Positions 1 to 9,039 of a stretch of 64,000 bases of DNA are shown piece by piece (within the stretch, counting starts at the first letter, position 1; every line of letters begins with the position of its first letter). Source of the stretch: Flavobacteriaceae bacterium (GTDB lineage: Bacteria; Bacteroidota; Bacteroidia; Flavobacteriales; Flavobacteriaceae); assembly GCA_028284745.1 (NCBI GenBank), contig JANQRC010000064.1, positions 1-64,000 of the forward strand, in the 5' to 3' direction. The translations under genes were made by a program, and so were the position numbers. Below the pieces are notes generated by a model. It was not told the DNA's origin. It saw only the letters and a program-made list of their open reading frames with translations, and did no database searches.

Positions 1-497
1 AGATCAATGAGGCCTACCCTGCACTACTCGAAGCTAAGATAGATTCTTTAGGATTAGGATACACAGTGATCAACTCAGGACTCAGTGGCGAAACCACTGC
101 TGGTGGAAGAAGTCGCATCGAGTGGGTATTGAATCAGAAAGTTGACATATTCATCTTGGAGCTGGGTGCCAATGACGGGTTGCGAGGAATTCCTCTAAGC
201 GAAACACGACAGAATCTTCAGGCCATCATCGATGCCGTACGAGCCAAAGACCCTGAAACGAAAATCATATTGGCAGGCATGCAGTTGCCTCCAAACATGG
301 GGCCAGACTATACAACAGAATTCCGAATGATATTCCCTGACCTGGCCGAGAAGAACGACGTAGCGCTGATTCCTTTCCTCTTAAAAGATGTGGGCGGTAT
401 TCCTGAATTGAACCACGCCGATGGTATTCACCCTACTGCCGGAGGACAAAGGATCTTGGCCAATAATGTATGGGAAGTTCTGAAGAAGGTCATCTGA
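1..497 (+). CDS. SGNH/GDSL-family esterase (arylesterase or TesA-like), 5' end outside window
   Basis: The reading frame is open from base 3 to the TGA at 495-497, giving 164 residues of a protein whose N-terminus lies before the window. Three SGNH hydrolase blocks are visible: the Gly block (GLSGETTAGG), the Asn block (GAND) and the catalytic Asp-His block near the C-terminus (DGIHP). The nucleophile Ser block (GDSL) must lie upstream. Family knowledge: TesA-type enzymes of about 200-240 residues hydrolyse acyl or aryl esters and are usually periplasmic or lipoproteins. The location cannot be judged here because the N-terminus is missing. A GTG at 66 is in frame but falls after conserved sequence, so it is not the start. 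Confidence 0.85.
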   Translation, partial: INEAYPALLEAKIDSLGLGYTVINSGLSGETTAGGRSRIEWVLNQKVDIFILELGANDGLRGIPLSETRQNLQAIIDAVRAKDPETKIILAGMQLPPNMGPDYTTEFRMIFPDLAEKNDVALIPFLLKDVGGIPELNHADGIHPTAGGQRILANNVWEVLKKVI

Positions 498-618
498 TAG
501 ATGTGTCACCACCTACAGAACGCTTGTTATGCTGAATGGCATATCGCGTGATCTGCCAATGCTAGGATCGGCCATGTTGATGGGATTCACACTTTTGCCA
601 TGCCCCCTAGAGTGGCCG

Positions 619-1230
619 TCAATGGATCCCCCGGCAATTGCCTTCGAGTGTAAGCTGAAGCTTATCTATTTCAGTAGCTCCAGCTGGCAATTCTTCAAGT
701 TCTAGACCAACATACTCATCAGCTTCTTTCCACTTGGCAATGGTCTCACTGAAAAACTGAGAAGCTTCGGCATCTGCTTCGTATACGAACAGGTCGTAGG
801 ATTCTCCGGCGTCACCGCCAAAACGGGTAACTACTTGCCATCTGCCGTCCTCTTTATAGGAAGTGTTGGTATGATCGGATTGTGGATAGTATTTGTTATC
901 TGAGGGTTTCAGCAACACCCAAATGTCTTTGCTATGTGTGTCTGGATAGACTCCTATGGTAAGTATGCGGCATTTCACCGCATCGCCATCTACTGGAGAT
1001 ATTACTTGTACTTTTTCGATGGGATATTGTACCGCTAATTTATTCCCGGTGTCGAACGTCTCGATGTGTGGTATGGGTTGCATGGACCCAAAGCTAAAAC
1101 CCCCAAATAGCAGCAACGCCAAGCCAACAATACCTAAAATTATCTTTATATTGGCATTCTTCTTATACATGATGGCAGCTATGATACAAATCAAACCTGC
1201 AATGACTGAGATAAATACACTTGTTGGCAT
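619..1230 (-). CDS. Conserved membrane-anchored protein, unknown function
   Basis: This 203-residue protein has two hydrophobic segments at about residues 5-22 and 28-50, separated by a short Lys/Asn-rich turn, then a soluble domain. The soluble part begins VQVISPVDGD and has alternating short strands with WVLLKPSDNKYYPQ and DGRWQVVTRFGG. That pattern resembles small Ig-like beta domains found in many uncharacterised bacterial envelope proteins; this is a weak, inferred match. The C-terminal domain is probably periplasmic. The gene is leftward, followed by 121 bp with nothing recognisable and preceded by about 155 bp that separate it from the lytic transglycosylase. No function can be given. 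Confidence 0.6.
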   Translation of the reverse strand: MPTSVFISVIAGLICIIAAIMYKKNANIKIILGIVGLALLLFGGFSFGSMQPIPHIETFDTGNKLAVQYPIEKVQVISPVDGDAVKCRILTIGVYPDTHSKDIWVLLKPSDNKYYPQSDHTNTSYKEDGRWQVVTRFGGDAGESYDLFVYEADAEASQFFSETIAKWKEADEYVGLELEELPAGATEIDKLQLTLEGNCRGIH

Positions 1231-1385
1231 AACGAATCGATTTATATGTTGGACATTTTTCTTAGTTGAAACTCATATTAAGATACAAAACTTTAACATT
1301 TCATGCAATTTAAGGAGGTGCTAAATAGAATGAGTTTTTACACCAAGAAGATAGTGCAGCTAACAGCTTGCGTAGCAATAATGCC

Positions 1386-2840
1386 TTATTCTACAGTAAT
1401 GAATTGTTTATAGTGGTCATAGCGCTCAAAGATCTGCTCTACATAGGCAACAGGTTCTGAACCACGTACATAGCCGTATTTTATGAAGGGTTTGTTATAG
1501 TTCTTAGGAAGGCTTAGCCCCAACAATGCCTTCTCTACATTATCAGACCATATGGTAGGGTCTAAGCCATTTTGGCTTGCCAAGCGCTGCGCATCTAGCA
1601 CATGACCATAACCGCAATTGTATGAAGCCATGGTGAACTTAATTCGGTTTGTAAGGTCTTCAATACCAGAAAATCGCTCAAAGATCTGGTGAAGATATTT
1701 TGTGCCTGCGCGGACACTTTCGTTTGGGTCAAAGATGTTTTGTACATCTAAATGTTCTGCTGTGGCTGGCATCATCTGCATCAACCCTCTGGCGCCAGCC
1801 CACGATTCGGCATCAGGTTTGAACTTGGACTCTTGATAGACCAAGGAGGCAAGTAGACGCCAGTCCCAATCCATATCTTCAGCGTGTTTTTTTATAAGAC
1901 CGTCATACTTGCTGATCTGATTGTTCTTTAGGCTGTAATAGTCGCTTCTTGTTCGTTTTCTGAAAGATCGCCTATTCTTGAAGTACTTATTGTAAATCAC
2001 ATGATAGAGCGTCTTCTTCTTTAGTGTCTGTATCCATTCATTGACAATTGCACGAAATTTTGGCGATTTTTTTCTAGTGACCCATGCTATTTGCTGTGAG
2101 AAGGAAATAGGAACATCGACCTTTAGAATAGGTTTGTAGGAAGCATTGATCCTCGCGAGGTTCTCGTCGGCAATGGTATACTTGATCTTTCCTTCGGCCA
2201 CCATGTCTATGATCTGGTCTGTTGTCAGTTGGCTATCTAAAGTATCGATGAAGATATCACCGCCTATTTCGTTAGACAAGCTCATCAGGCGTTCGTAATA
2301 GGCAGAGTTTTTACGGATCGACACAGTGTCGCCAATCAACTCGATAGGGTCATGAATTAGCTGTCCCTGCAAAGAACCCCAAGAAAGTTGCCTGTAATTA
2401 TCTGGTTTCTTTTGTACGAGCACCTGCTTGGTAAGATATAGATGCTCAGTGAAGTCAACCTCCCACTTGCGTTGGTTTGTGATGGTCATTCCGTGTGCGA
2501 TCAGATCCACATCACCTCTGTTCAATACTTCGAACTCAGAATCCAGATCATCCGATATGACAAGCTCTAACTTAAGGTCTAGATGATCGGCCAGTAGGGT
2601 CAACAATTCATATTCGAATCCCATCGCTTGCCCCTTGTACAAAAAATAGCTAGTGCTGCTGTAGACTACCAAAGCCCTCAGCACACCGTCTTCCCTGATG
2701 TCTTCTAGATCTCTTTCAACAGAATTATCAACAATGTGATTGACCACCTCGTCCTTGTCTGGCAAGGATTTTTCTTGTCGCTGACACGAGACAACGTTCA
2801 AAAGAAATAATATGAATAGAAAAGGTCTATAACTGATCAT
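1386..2840 (-). CDS. mltF: MltF-like membrane-bound lytic murein transglycosylase (SBP_bac_3 + SLT)
   Basis: A 484-residue lipoprotein that cleaves peptidoglycan glycan strands to 1,6-anhydro ends. Residues 1-19 form a signal peptide ending in a lipobox-like VVSC. An extracellular solute-binding family 3 domain fills roughly residues 45-280 (GVLRALVVYSSTSYFLY, YELLTLLADHLDLKLELV). A C-terminal SLT domain follows from about 310, with the catalytic Glu in LVYQESKFKPDAES and the typical GARGLMQMMPATA stretch, then MASYNCGYGHV. This architecture is that of MltF. It is transcribed alone, leftward, with the egtB gene diverging about 260 bp away. The symbol follows domain order, not a tested orthology. 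Confidence 0.88.
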   Translation of the reverse strand: MISYRPFLFILFLLNVVSCQRQEKSLPDKDEVVNHIVDNSVERDLEDIREDGVLRALVVYSSTSYFLYKGQAMGFEYELLTLLADHLDLKLELVISDDLDSEFEVLNRGDVDLIAHGMTITNQRKWEVDFTEHLYLTKQVLVQKKPDNYRQLSWGSLQGQLIHDPIELIGDTVSIRKNSAYYERLMSLSNEIGGDIFIDTLDSQLTTDQIIDMVAEGKIKYTIADENLARINASYKPILKVDVPISFSQQIAWVTRKKSPKFRAIVNEWIQTLKKKTLYHVIYNKYFKNRRSFRKRTRSDYYSLKNNQISKYDGLIKKHAEDMDWDWRLLASLVYQESKFKPDAESWAGARGLMQMMPATAEHLDVQNIFDPNESVRAGTKYLHQIFERFSGIEDLTNRIKFTMASYNCGYGHVLDAQRLASQNGLDPTIWSDNVEKALLGLSLPKNYNKPFIKYGYVRGSEPVAYVEQIFERYDHYKQFITVE

Positions 2841-3096
2841 TTCCTAACCTCTAGACGACAATATAGGAATTCTAAAGCAAAATGCATATGACCAGAATAT
2901 AGGCTTCCGTTACGAATAGGCATCACCTTGCGACACTATGCAGCACTATTTTACCCATATCGCGGTTTGTTTGACACTATCGTGCCTTTCGGTATTTTTC
3001 ATTCAGTAAGATCATTAGTTGAGGCCCATTGCGATAGATTTAGCATAATATTAATTAGGATAGTTAGGGTGCTATCCGCTATCTTAGTAGCGTACT

Positions 3097-4242
3097 TTGA
3101 AGCTTTCCGAGAAATACAGATCAACCCGCACTCGCACAGAAGAACTCTGCAAGCCGCTGAAAACTGAGGATTATGTGGTGCAGCCTGCTGTTTTTGCAAG
3201 TCCGCCAAAGTGGCATCTTGCCCATACCACTTGGTTTTTTGAAGAATTCATATTAAGACCACAACGAGATTACAAGGTGTTTGACGAAAAGTTCTGTTTC
3301 TTGTTCAACAGTTATTACAACAACGCTGGAGACCGGATCTTTAGAGCTGACAGAGGCAACATCACACGACCCGATGTTTCGGAAGTGTACGCCTATCGTG
3401 CATACGTTGATAGGCAGATGGCCAAACTGTTAAAAGAAGAATTGACAACTACTGTAGAGTCGTTGATTGTTCTAGGCATCAATCATGAGCAACAACACCA
3501 AGAGTTGTTGCTTACCGATCTGAAGCACACTTTGGCAAATAACCCTACATTTCCGATGTATCAACAAGGTGCAAACCTGGTGTCTGACAAAAATGGCAGC
3601 ACCGGCTTCATATCGGTCGACGAGGGTGTTTATGAGATCGGCCACAAGAGCGATGATTTTTGTTACGACAACGAATTAGGAGCTCATAAGGTGTTCATTC
3701 ACGATTTTGATATCAGTGAGTCCTTGATCACCAATGGCGAATACATCGACTTTATTGATGATGGTGGTTACAACAATTTCAATCTCTGGCACGATCCCGG
3801 ATGGTCTTGGGTACAAGCGCATCATGTGAATAGCCCTTTATACTGGCATCTTATAGATGACGAATGGCATTATTATACGTTGGCTGGTCTGAAAAGGGTC
3901 GATGCGGAAGCAATACTTTCGCACGTTGGCTTCTACGAAGCATTTGCCTTTGCTGAATGGAGAGGCATGCGATTGCCCACTGAATTCGAGTGGGAGGTAG
4001 CAGCCGATAAATTCGATTGGGGCAAACGTTGGGAATGGACCTATAGTGCTTATCTTCCCTACCCAAACTTTACAAAGGCTGCCGGAGCCATTGGGGAATA
4101 CAATGGCAAATTCATGATAAATCAAATGGTATTGCGTGGCGCATCAATAGCTACTGCCGAAGACCATAGCAGAAAAACGTACCGTAACTTTTTTCACCCC
4201 CAAGAGCGGTGGCAGTTTACGGGCATTCGATTAGCGAAATGA
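3097..4242 (+). CDS. egtB: EgtB-type sulfoxide synthase (ergothioneine biosynthesis), TTG start
   Basis: Non-haem iron enzyme that joins the imidazole C2 of hercynine to a thiol donor, forming a sulfoxide intermediate of ergothioneine. Residues 10-140 form a DinB-like bundle carrying the iron ligands: His43 in WHLAHTTWFFEE and the His130/His134 pair in HEQQHQELL. A formylglycine-generating-enzyme (FGE)-sulfatase domain covers about 165-381 (EWRGMRLPTEFEWE near residue 290, VLRGAS and TGIRLA at the end). No in-frame ATG or GTG lies between the stop at 3088-3090 and the conserved region, so TTG at 3097 is the likely start and matches the usual family N-terminus. One base separates its stop from egtD. 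Neither egtA nor egtC is adjacent. Confidence 0.9.
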   Translation: MKLSEKYRSTRTRTEELCKPLKTEDYVVQPAVFASPPKWHLAHTTWFFEEFILRPQRDYKVFDEKFCFLFNSYYNNAGDRIFRADRGNITRPDVSEVYAYRAYVDRQMAKLLKEELTTTVESLIVLGINHEQQHQELLLTDLKHTLANNPTFPMYQQGANLVSDKNGSTGFISVDEGVYEIGHKSDDFCYDNELGAHKVFIHDFDISESLITNGEYIDFIDDGGYNNFNLWHDPGWSWVQAHHVNSPLYWHLIDDEWHYYTLAGLKRVDAEAILSHVGFYEAFAFAEWRGMRLPTEFEWEVAADKFDWGKRWEWTYSAYLPYPNFTKAAGAIGEYNGKFMINQMVLRGASIATAEDHSRKTYRNFFHPQERWQFTGIRLAK

Positions 4243-4243
4243 T

Positions 4244-5179
4244 ATGACCGAACAATTCAAGACCGATGTGGATCTGGGCCTTTCGGCCTTTCCCAAACAC
4301 CTCTCCTCTAAATACTTCTATGATGACATTGGTAGTGAGATCTTTCGTAAGATCATGGAAATGCCTGAGTATTATCTCACTGATGCCGAATTCGAGATCA
4401 TGTCCCTGCATGGCAAGCAGATATTACGGTCGTTAGATTTCAAAAGTGAGTTTGATGTCATAGAGTTAGGAGCTGGAGACGGTGTAAAGACTCTTCAGCT
4501 GCTGAGCAACTTCAAAGCCGTTCGCGAGGATTTCACTTTCGTGCCCATAGACATCTCTCAAAAGGCCATAGATGTGCTAGAAGAAAACGTTCTAAAGGAA
4601 CTTCCTGGGCTGGAAGTGAAGTCGCAACAAGGCGATTATTTTGACGTGCTGGAACAATTTCCTCCAGATACTCCCAATTTGATCCTGTTCCTTGGAAGCA
4701 ATATTGGTAACTATCAGCTAGAAAAAGCCAAGAGCTTGCTTACACATTTATATGCACTCATGAAAGAAGGTGACAAGTTGTTGATAGGTTTCGACCTACA
4801 AAAGAATCCCATCACGGTGAGACAAGCCTATGATGACCCGCACGGCATCACCAAAGCCTTTAACATGAATCTATTGCATCGCATCAACAAAGAACTGGAT
4901 GCAGACTTCAGACTGGACAAATTCGACTTCTATTGCCATTACAACCCGTTAAATGGCGAAGTTAAAAGTTATCTGGTAAGCCTAACCAAGCAAGATGTAC
5001 ATATCGGAGCGCTCAAAAAGACATTCCGTTTTAATCACAACGAACTGATATGGACAGAACTCTCTAAAAAATTCACCATCAGAGAAGTACAAGAGCTATG
5101 TGAGTCTACAGGCTTCGATTTGAAAGCAAATTTCTTAGACTGCAAACATTACTTTGTCGATAGTTTGTGGTGCAAGTGA
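4244..5179 (+). CDS. egtD: L-histidine N-alpha-methyltransferase
   Basis: EgtD trimethylates histidine with S-adenosylmethionine to give hercynine, the substrate of EgtB. The 311-residue length fits the family. The N-terminus has the diagnostic SSKYFYDDIGSEIFRKI and MPEYYLTDAE stretches at about residues 21-49. The SAM-binding motif VIELGAGDGVKT is at 72-83. ILFLGSNIGNY and GFDLQKNP follow in the middle of the protein. It lies one base after the egtB stop, so the two are surely co-transcribed. The DUF2260-type methyltransferase fold is typical. The C-terminus ends in the family pattern CKHYFVDSLW. Confidence 0.93.
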   Translation: MTEQFKTDVDLGLSAFPKHLSSKYFYDDIGSEIFRKIMEMPEYYLTDAEFEIMSLHGKQILRSLDFKSEFDVIELGAGDGVKTLQLLSNFKAVREDFTFVPIDISQKAIDVLEENVLKELPGLEVKSQQGDYFDVLEQFPPDTPNLILFLGSNIGNYQLEKAKSLLTHLYALMKEGDKLLIGFDLQKNPITVRQAYDDPHGITKAFNMNLLHRINKELDADFRLDKFDFYCHYNPLNGEVKSYLVSLTKQDVHIGALKKTFRFNHNELIWTELSKKFTIREVQELCESTGFDLKANFLDCKHYFVDSLWCK

Positions 5180-5353
5180 CCGGTTGGGCTTGCTTAATTT
5201 TGATCGATCGCTTTTACACGGGCAAGCACAATAACATCGTCATGTTTCTGAAGAATAGAGTCAACATTCACATGAATGAATTTTAACAGGGTGATAACAC
5301 TTATATTTCATACCTTTCTGATGCAAACTTTGCTTACTAAAACCAATGTTCAT

Positions 5354-7504
5354 ATGAAAACTTTACTTAGCCGCAAGGTGCTATTGATAGTAACCTCATT
5401 AGCTGTTAGCACATACAGTTGCAAAGATGCGGCTACCACAAAAAACACTATGACCGATAACGATTTACTCAAAGAATGGGCAGGACCTTATGGGGGTGTA
5501 CCTGCTTTTGATAGAATGAAGGTGGAAGATGTCAAAGAAGCCGTAGAAACTGGCATGACTTCAAGCCTGGAAGAGATCGATGCCATTGCGAACAATACAG
5601 CATCGCCCACATTCGCAAACACTATTGAAGAAATGGAGCGGTCTGGCAGCGAGTTGGATCGTGTCTTTACCTATTATGGGATCCTTAGGTCTAACATGTC
5701 TACCCCAGAATTTAGAGAGATCCAGGCAGAATTAGCACCAAAATTGTCCGAGTACAGCTCGAAGATATTGCAGAACGAAAAGCTCTTTCAGCATATAAAA
5801 GCCATTTACGAAGCTTCTAAAAAGGACCCCCTTCCTGCCGATCAGCAACGCGTAGTTGAGCTTACCTATGATCGCTTTGCCATGAACGGTGCAGATCTAG
5901 ATGCAGACAAGAAGAAGCGCTATGCAGCGATAAACAAAGAGCTTTCTTCACTCTACACAGACTTTTCTAATAATGTATTGCATGATGAAGAGAACTACAT
6001 CACGTATTTGACCAAAGAACAGTTAAGTGGCCTTTCGGAAGCATATATCAAATCAGCGGCCAAGATCGCTGCAGACAACGGGCAAGAAGGCAAATATGCC
6101 GTTACGAACACACGTTCTTCCATGGACCCATTCCTCACATACTCTGACGAACGGGAGCTGCGAAAACAAGTATGGAACAACTATTATTCGCGCGGTGACA
6201 ACGGAGATGAATACGATAACAACGAGATCATCGCCAAGATCTTGAAACTTCGACGCGAACGTGTAGAACTGTTAGGATATAAAAATTACGCAGAATGGCG
6301 CCTGCAAGACCGCATGGCAAAAACTCCTGAAAATGCCATGCAATTGATGCAAGCCGTTTGGCCAGCAGCCATCGCTCGGGTGGCCGAAGAAGTCACTGAC
6401 ATGCAAGCGATTGCCGACAAGGAAGGTGCAAACATCACTATAGAGCCTTGGGACTATCGCTATTACGCTGAAAAGGTACGCAAGGCTAAATATGACCTGG
6501 ACAGCGACGAGGTGAAACAATATTTGCAATTGGACAAACTCCGTGAAGCCATGTTCTATGTGGCAGGACGCCTATTTAATTACGATTTTGAGCCTGTTCC
6601 CGAAGGTAGTGTGCCCGTTTTTCATGAAGACGTAAAAGTCTGGGAGGTCACCGACAAAGATTCGGGCCAACACATTGGCCTTTGGTATCTAGACCCTTAT
6701 GCCCGGCAAGGAAAACGCTCAGGAGCTTGGGCTACGACCTATCGTAGCCATACCACCTTTGATGGAAAGGAAACCGTATTGGCCTCTAACAATTCTAATT
6801 TTGTAAAGCCCGCTCCTGGCGAACCTGTATTGGTCTCTTGGGATGATGCCACGACCTTCTTTCACGAATTTGGCCATGCCTTGCATTTCTTTGCTTCGAA
6901 TGTGAAGTATCCGACATTGAACGGTGGTGTTCGCGATTATACCGAATTCCAGTCGCAACTGCTAGAACGTTGGTTGTCTACTGACGAAGTGATCGATCAG
7001 TTTTTAGCACATCATGAAACAGGCAAGCCAATGCCAAAAGAGCTAGTGGCCAAAGTTAAGAATGCGGCCACTTTCAATCAGGGATTCGGCACTACTGAAT
7101 ATTTGGCCTCTGCATTGATGGACATGAAACTGCATTTGGCAGACCCATCAAATATCGATATCGACACCTTTGAGCGTGAGACATTAGCTGAATTGAAAAT
7201 GCCAAAGGAACTTCCGATGCGTCATCGCACACCGCACTTTGGCCATGTGTTTTCTGGCGAAGGCTATGCAACTGCATATTATGGATACATGTGGGCAGAT
7301 GTACTTACAAGCGATGCTGCAGAAGCTTTTAAAGAAGCACCGGATGGATTCTACGATAAGGCAATGGCTGATAGATTGGTGAAATATCTATTCGCTCCTA
7401 GAAATTCTATAGACCCAGCTGAAGCCTATAGAATGTTTAGAGGGCGAAATGCTAACATTGAGGCCCTGATGCGTGACCGCGGTTTCCCGATTCCTAAGAA
7501 TTAA
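5354..7504 (+). CDS. M3-family zinc metallopeptidase (peptidyl-dipeptidase Dcp-like), lipoprotein
   Basis: A 716-residue thimet-family peptidase, expected to cleave oligopeptides in the periplasm. The zinc motif is FHEFGHALH at about residue 503, with the downstream Glu ligand expected in the RDYTEFQSQLLERWL stretch. The frame stays open up to 5276, but the ATG at 5354 begins a proper signal peptide (MKTLLSRKVLLIVTSLAVS) ending in a lipobox-like TYSC, so it is the likely start. The HEXXH lies in a C-terminal catalytic domain that ends with the usual FRGRNANIEALMRDRGF. Monocistronic; the next gene is convergent. Dcp versus oligopeptidase A specificity cannot be decided from sequence. Confidence 0.9.
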   Translation: MKTLLSRKVLLIVTSLAVSTYSCKDAATTKNTMTDNDLLKEWAGPYGGVPAFDRMKVEDVKEAVETGMTSSLEEIDAIANNTASPTFANTIEEMERSGSELDRVFTYYGILRSNMSTPEFREIQAELAPKLSEYSSKILQNEKLFQHIKAIYEASKKDPLPADQQRVVELTYDRFAMNGADLDADKKKRYAAINKELSSLYTDFSNNVLHDEENYITYLTKEQLSGLSEAYIKSAAKIAADNGQEGKYAVTNTRSSMDPFLTYSDERELRKQVWNNYYSRGDNGDEYDNNEIIAKILKLRRERVELLGYKNYAEWRLQDRMAKTPENAMQLMQAVWPAAIARVAEEVTDMQAIADKEGANITIEPWDYRYYAEKVRKAKYDLDSDEVKQYLQLDKLREAMFYVAGRLFNYDFEPVPEGSVPVFHEDVKVWEVTDKDSGQHIGLWYLDPYARQGKRSGAWATTYRSHTTFDGKETVLASNNSNFVKPAPGEPVLVSWDDATTFFHEFGHALHFFASNVKYPTLNGGVRDYTEFQSQLLERWLSTDEVIDQFLAHHETGKPMPKELVAKVKNAATFNQGFGTTEYLASALMDMKLHLADPSNIDIDTFERETLAELKMPKELPMRHRTPHFGHVFSGEGYATAYYGYMWADVLTSDAAEAFKEAPDGFYDKAMADRLVKYLFAPRNSIDPAEAYRMFRGRNANIEALMRDRGFPIPKN

Positions 7505-7568
7505 TGTAAAATGAGCATATGTGACAAAGCGAGGGCTCTGCATGGGCTCTTGTTTTTTCATAGAACTA

Positions 7569-8140
7569 CTAGTATCCCTTACGATCAGCTGATCGGAATG
7601 ATCTGGCCTTAGATGTATTGATGAAGTACACACCCGTTAGTAGAACTATGGCGGCAACGATCGATTGTAAAGTTATTTCTTCATTCAAAAAATACCACCC
7701 TAGGATCAAGGCGATGATCGGGTTCACATACGTTGAAGTGGCCACTTTTTCGGGTGACACCTTTCGCAATAAAAAATTGAAGGATGTAAAAGCCAGGATA
7801 CTTCCAAACACAATCAATAATACCATTACCCAGATCACTTTGCTAGACCATTGAGTCGGGCTAATCCAAGGTTCGCTCAAAATACCACTCAGTACAATAA
7901 GCATGGTGCCTCCTGTCATCATTTGGTATCCGGTATTGACAAAAGAGCTTTTAGGCAGGTCGGCAGTACCTACAAATAGGCTGCCATATCCCCAACTTAG
8001 CATACATACAAAGATCATGAGCACACCTACAATAGCATACTCTCTTGTGATCAGTTCTTTTTGGCTTACTAGCAGATAAACACCTATGGCACCTAAGATC
8101 ACTCCTATTACGGACATTTTCTTGATCGGTTTACCCTGCA
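7569..8140 (-). pseudogene. EamA/DMT-family transporter, 5' half deleted
   Basis: The reading frame retains about 190 residues corresponding to the end of the first EamA repeat and the whole second repeat: membrane segments equivalent to TM5 (VIGVILGAIGVYLLV) through TM10 (IVAAIVLLTGVYFIN), including the conserved YVNPIIALILGWYFLNE. Family members have ten segments and about 300 residues, so TM1-4 are missing. Upstream of about 8140 the open frame continues to 8342, but that stretch is antisense to the remnant of another transporter and is not EamA sequence. An ATG at 8150-8148 could in principle still start a six-segment fragment. I infer a 5'-truncated pseudogene. Confidence 0.7.
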
Positions 8141-8315
8141 GAATACGCATGTTGGAGATTTCAAAGAAATTGTGTCGAATGCTCCACGCGCTGACCTCAA
8201 CATCTTTGGGATGGACGAAAATCTGGCTTTTGATTTTGTAAGGCAAATGACTGCCCACACACAAAGCTCGTGTCTGTTTGTAAAGGATTCTGGCCATGAG
8301 AGTATACTGGCCTGA
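8140..8315 (+). pseudogene. C-terminal remnant of an SLC12-like (Na-K-Cl cotransporter family) permease
   Basis: The plus strand from about 8140 to the TGA at 8313-8315 encodes some 55 residues with no start codon. It includes GDFKEIVSNAPRADLNIFGM and SSCLFVKDSGHESILA at the very C-terminus. Bacteroidota Na-K-Cl cotransporter-like permeases typically end in a cytosolic tail with APxADLNIFG and a terminal xSCLFVxDSGxExxLA pattern; this assignment comes from family recall. The rest of that gene (about 700 residues) is absent, since the sequence to the left is the EamA remnant on the other strand. The surviving stop lies 14 bp from the convergent lipoprotein gene, as expected for an intact 3' end. 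Confidence 0.65.
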
Positions 8316-8328
8316 CAAAAGGCTTGGT

Positions 8329-9039
8329 CTATTTTGCTGCAAACGCTTTGTAGAAGTATTCAGCCTTCAAATATTTTTTATTATTCGCATCGTCTATAAA
8401 GTAGCTCTTTCGGTGTGCATTCAACAATAAACCTGTTGTGCCATCGAACGATACGTTTTCGATCAAACTGATATTGCCATTGTGTGTCACCTGTGCACCA
8501 ACGAGCTTGTGATCGCAGGTGTCGAAATAATAAACCCAGGGGTCTTTTAGTTCGCCATAGTTTACTCCTATAGCTTCAGTCTTACGACCATTGATCGTTC
8601 TTTTGCCCAAGTAGGTGAAAGTGGCATTTGTGTCTTTCAACAGAAATGGCTGAAACACCACGTATTCGGCTGCATTTATCAAATTTCCTGCTTTTGTGAG
8701 TTCTTTTTCATTCACAACGGCAGAATCATTGACCAACTTGTCGACCTTTCCATGTCGAAGTGCAACTAGGATGGTGTCCTGGTCTTTTCGCCAACGCACA
8801 GAAATACTCCTTTCGGGCACGAATTGAAAGTTCTGTTCTTGATCTGTTCTCGATGCAACGTTCCCTAGCGAATCATAGAGGATGGTTGTTTTAGTGAAGT
8901 CTATACTTTTCAATTGCTGATAGGTTTCCCAACCTCCATGAGCGCTTATGGATCTTGAGATGACCTGCTCAGGGATAGGCTCTTCGTGGGCACAACCCGC
9001 TAAAAAAGCAACGAAAAGAAACATTGGAGAGATTCTCAT
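8329..9039 (-). CDS. Lipoprotein of unknown function (DUF6503-like)
   Basis: A 236-residue lipoprotein: signal segment MRISPMFLFVAFLAG followed by Cys16. The mature part begins with an IPEQVISRSISAHGGWETYQQLKSIDF pattern seen in a group of Bacteroidota proteins with a LolA/LppX-like fold (DUF6503 by recall, not verified). Several short beta strands with aromatic residues follow, ending LKAEYFYKAFAAK. It begins immediately after the GNAT stop codon with no spacer, so it is the last gene of the five-gene leftward run from 10773. The role is unknown; a lipid-binding or envelope function is inferred from the fold type only. Confidence 0.7.
   Translation of the reverse strand: MRISPMFLFVAFLAGCAHEEPIPEQVISRSISAHGGWETYQQLKSIDFTKTTILYDSLGNVASRTDQEQNFQFVPERSISVRWRKDQDTILVALRHGKVDKLVNDSAVVNEKELTKAGNLINAAEYVVFQPFLLKDTNATFTYLGKRTINGRKTEAIGVNYGELKDPWVYYFDTCDHKLVGAQVTHNGNISLIENVSFDGTTGLLLNAHRKSYFIDDANNKKYLKAEYFYKAFAAK

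Noticed and set aside
498-618. Short open stretches on both strands after the esterase gene
   Set aside because: Neither strand gives a recognisable protein, a start with context or a conserved motif; treated as empty intergenic DNA.
956-1324. Rightward frame of 122 codons
   Set aside because: It is antisense to the membrane protein at 619-1230, starts within it and shows no family features.
1313-1413. AGGAGG at 1313-1318 followed by a 27-codon frame (ATG 1330, TAG 1411-1413)
   Set aside because: A strong Shine-Dalgarno is unusual here, but the frame runs antisense into the lytic transglycosylase gene, has no clear promoter and no recognisable product.
7531-7558. Possible terminator after the M3 peptidase
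   Set aside because: GGGCTCT occurs twice as a direct repeat (7533 and 7544) and not as an inverted repeat, so no stem forms despite the T run.
8150-8342. N-terminal extension of the EamA reading frame
   Set aside because: It is antisense to the cotransporter remnant, overlaps the lipoprotein gene at 8329, and has no EamA-like membrane segments.
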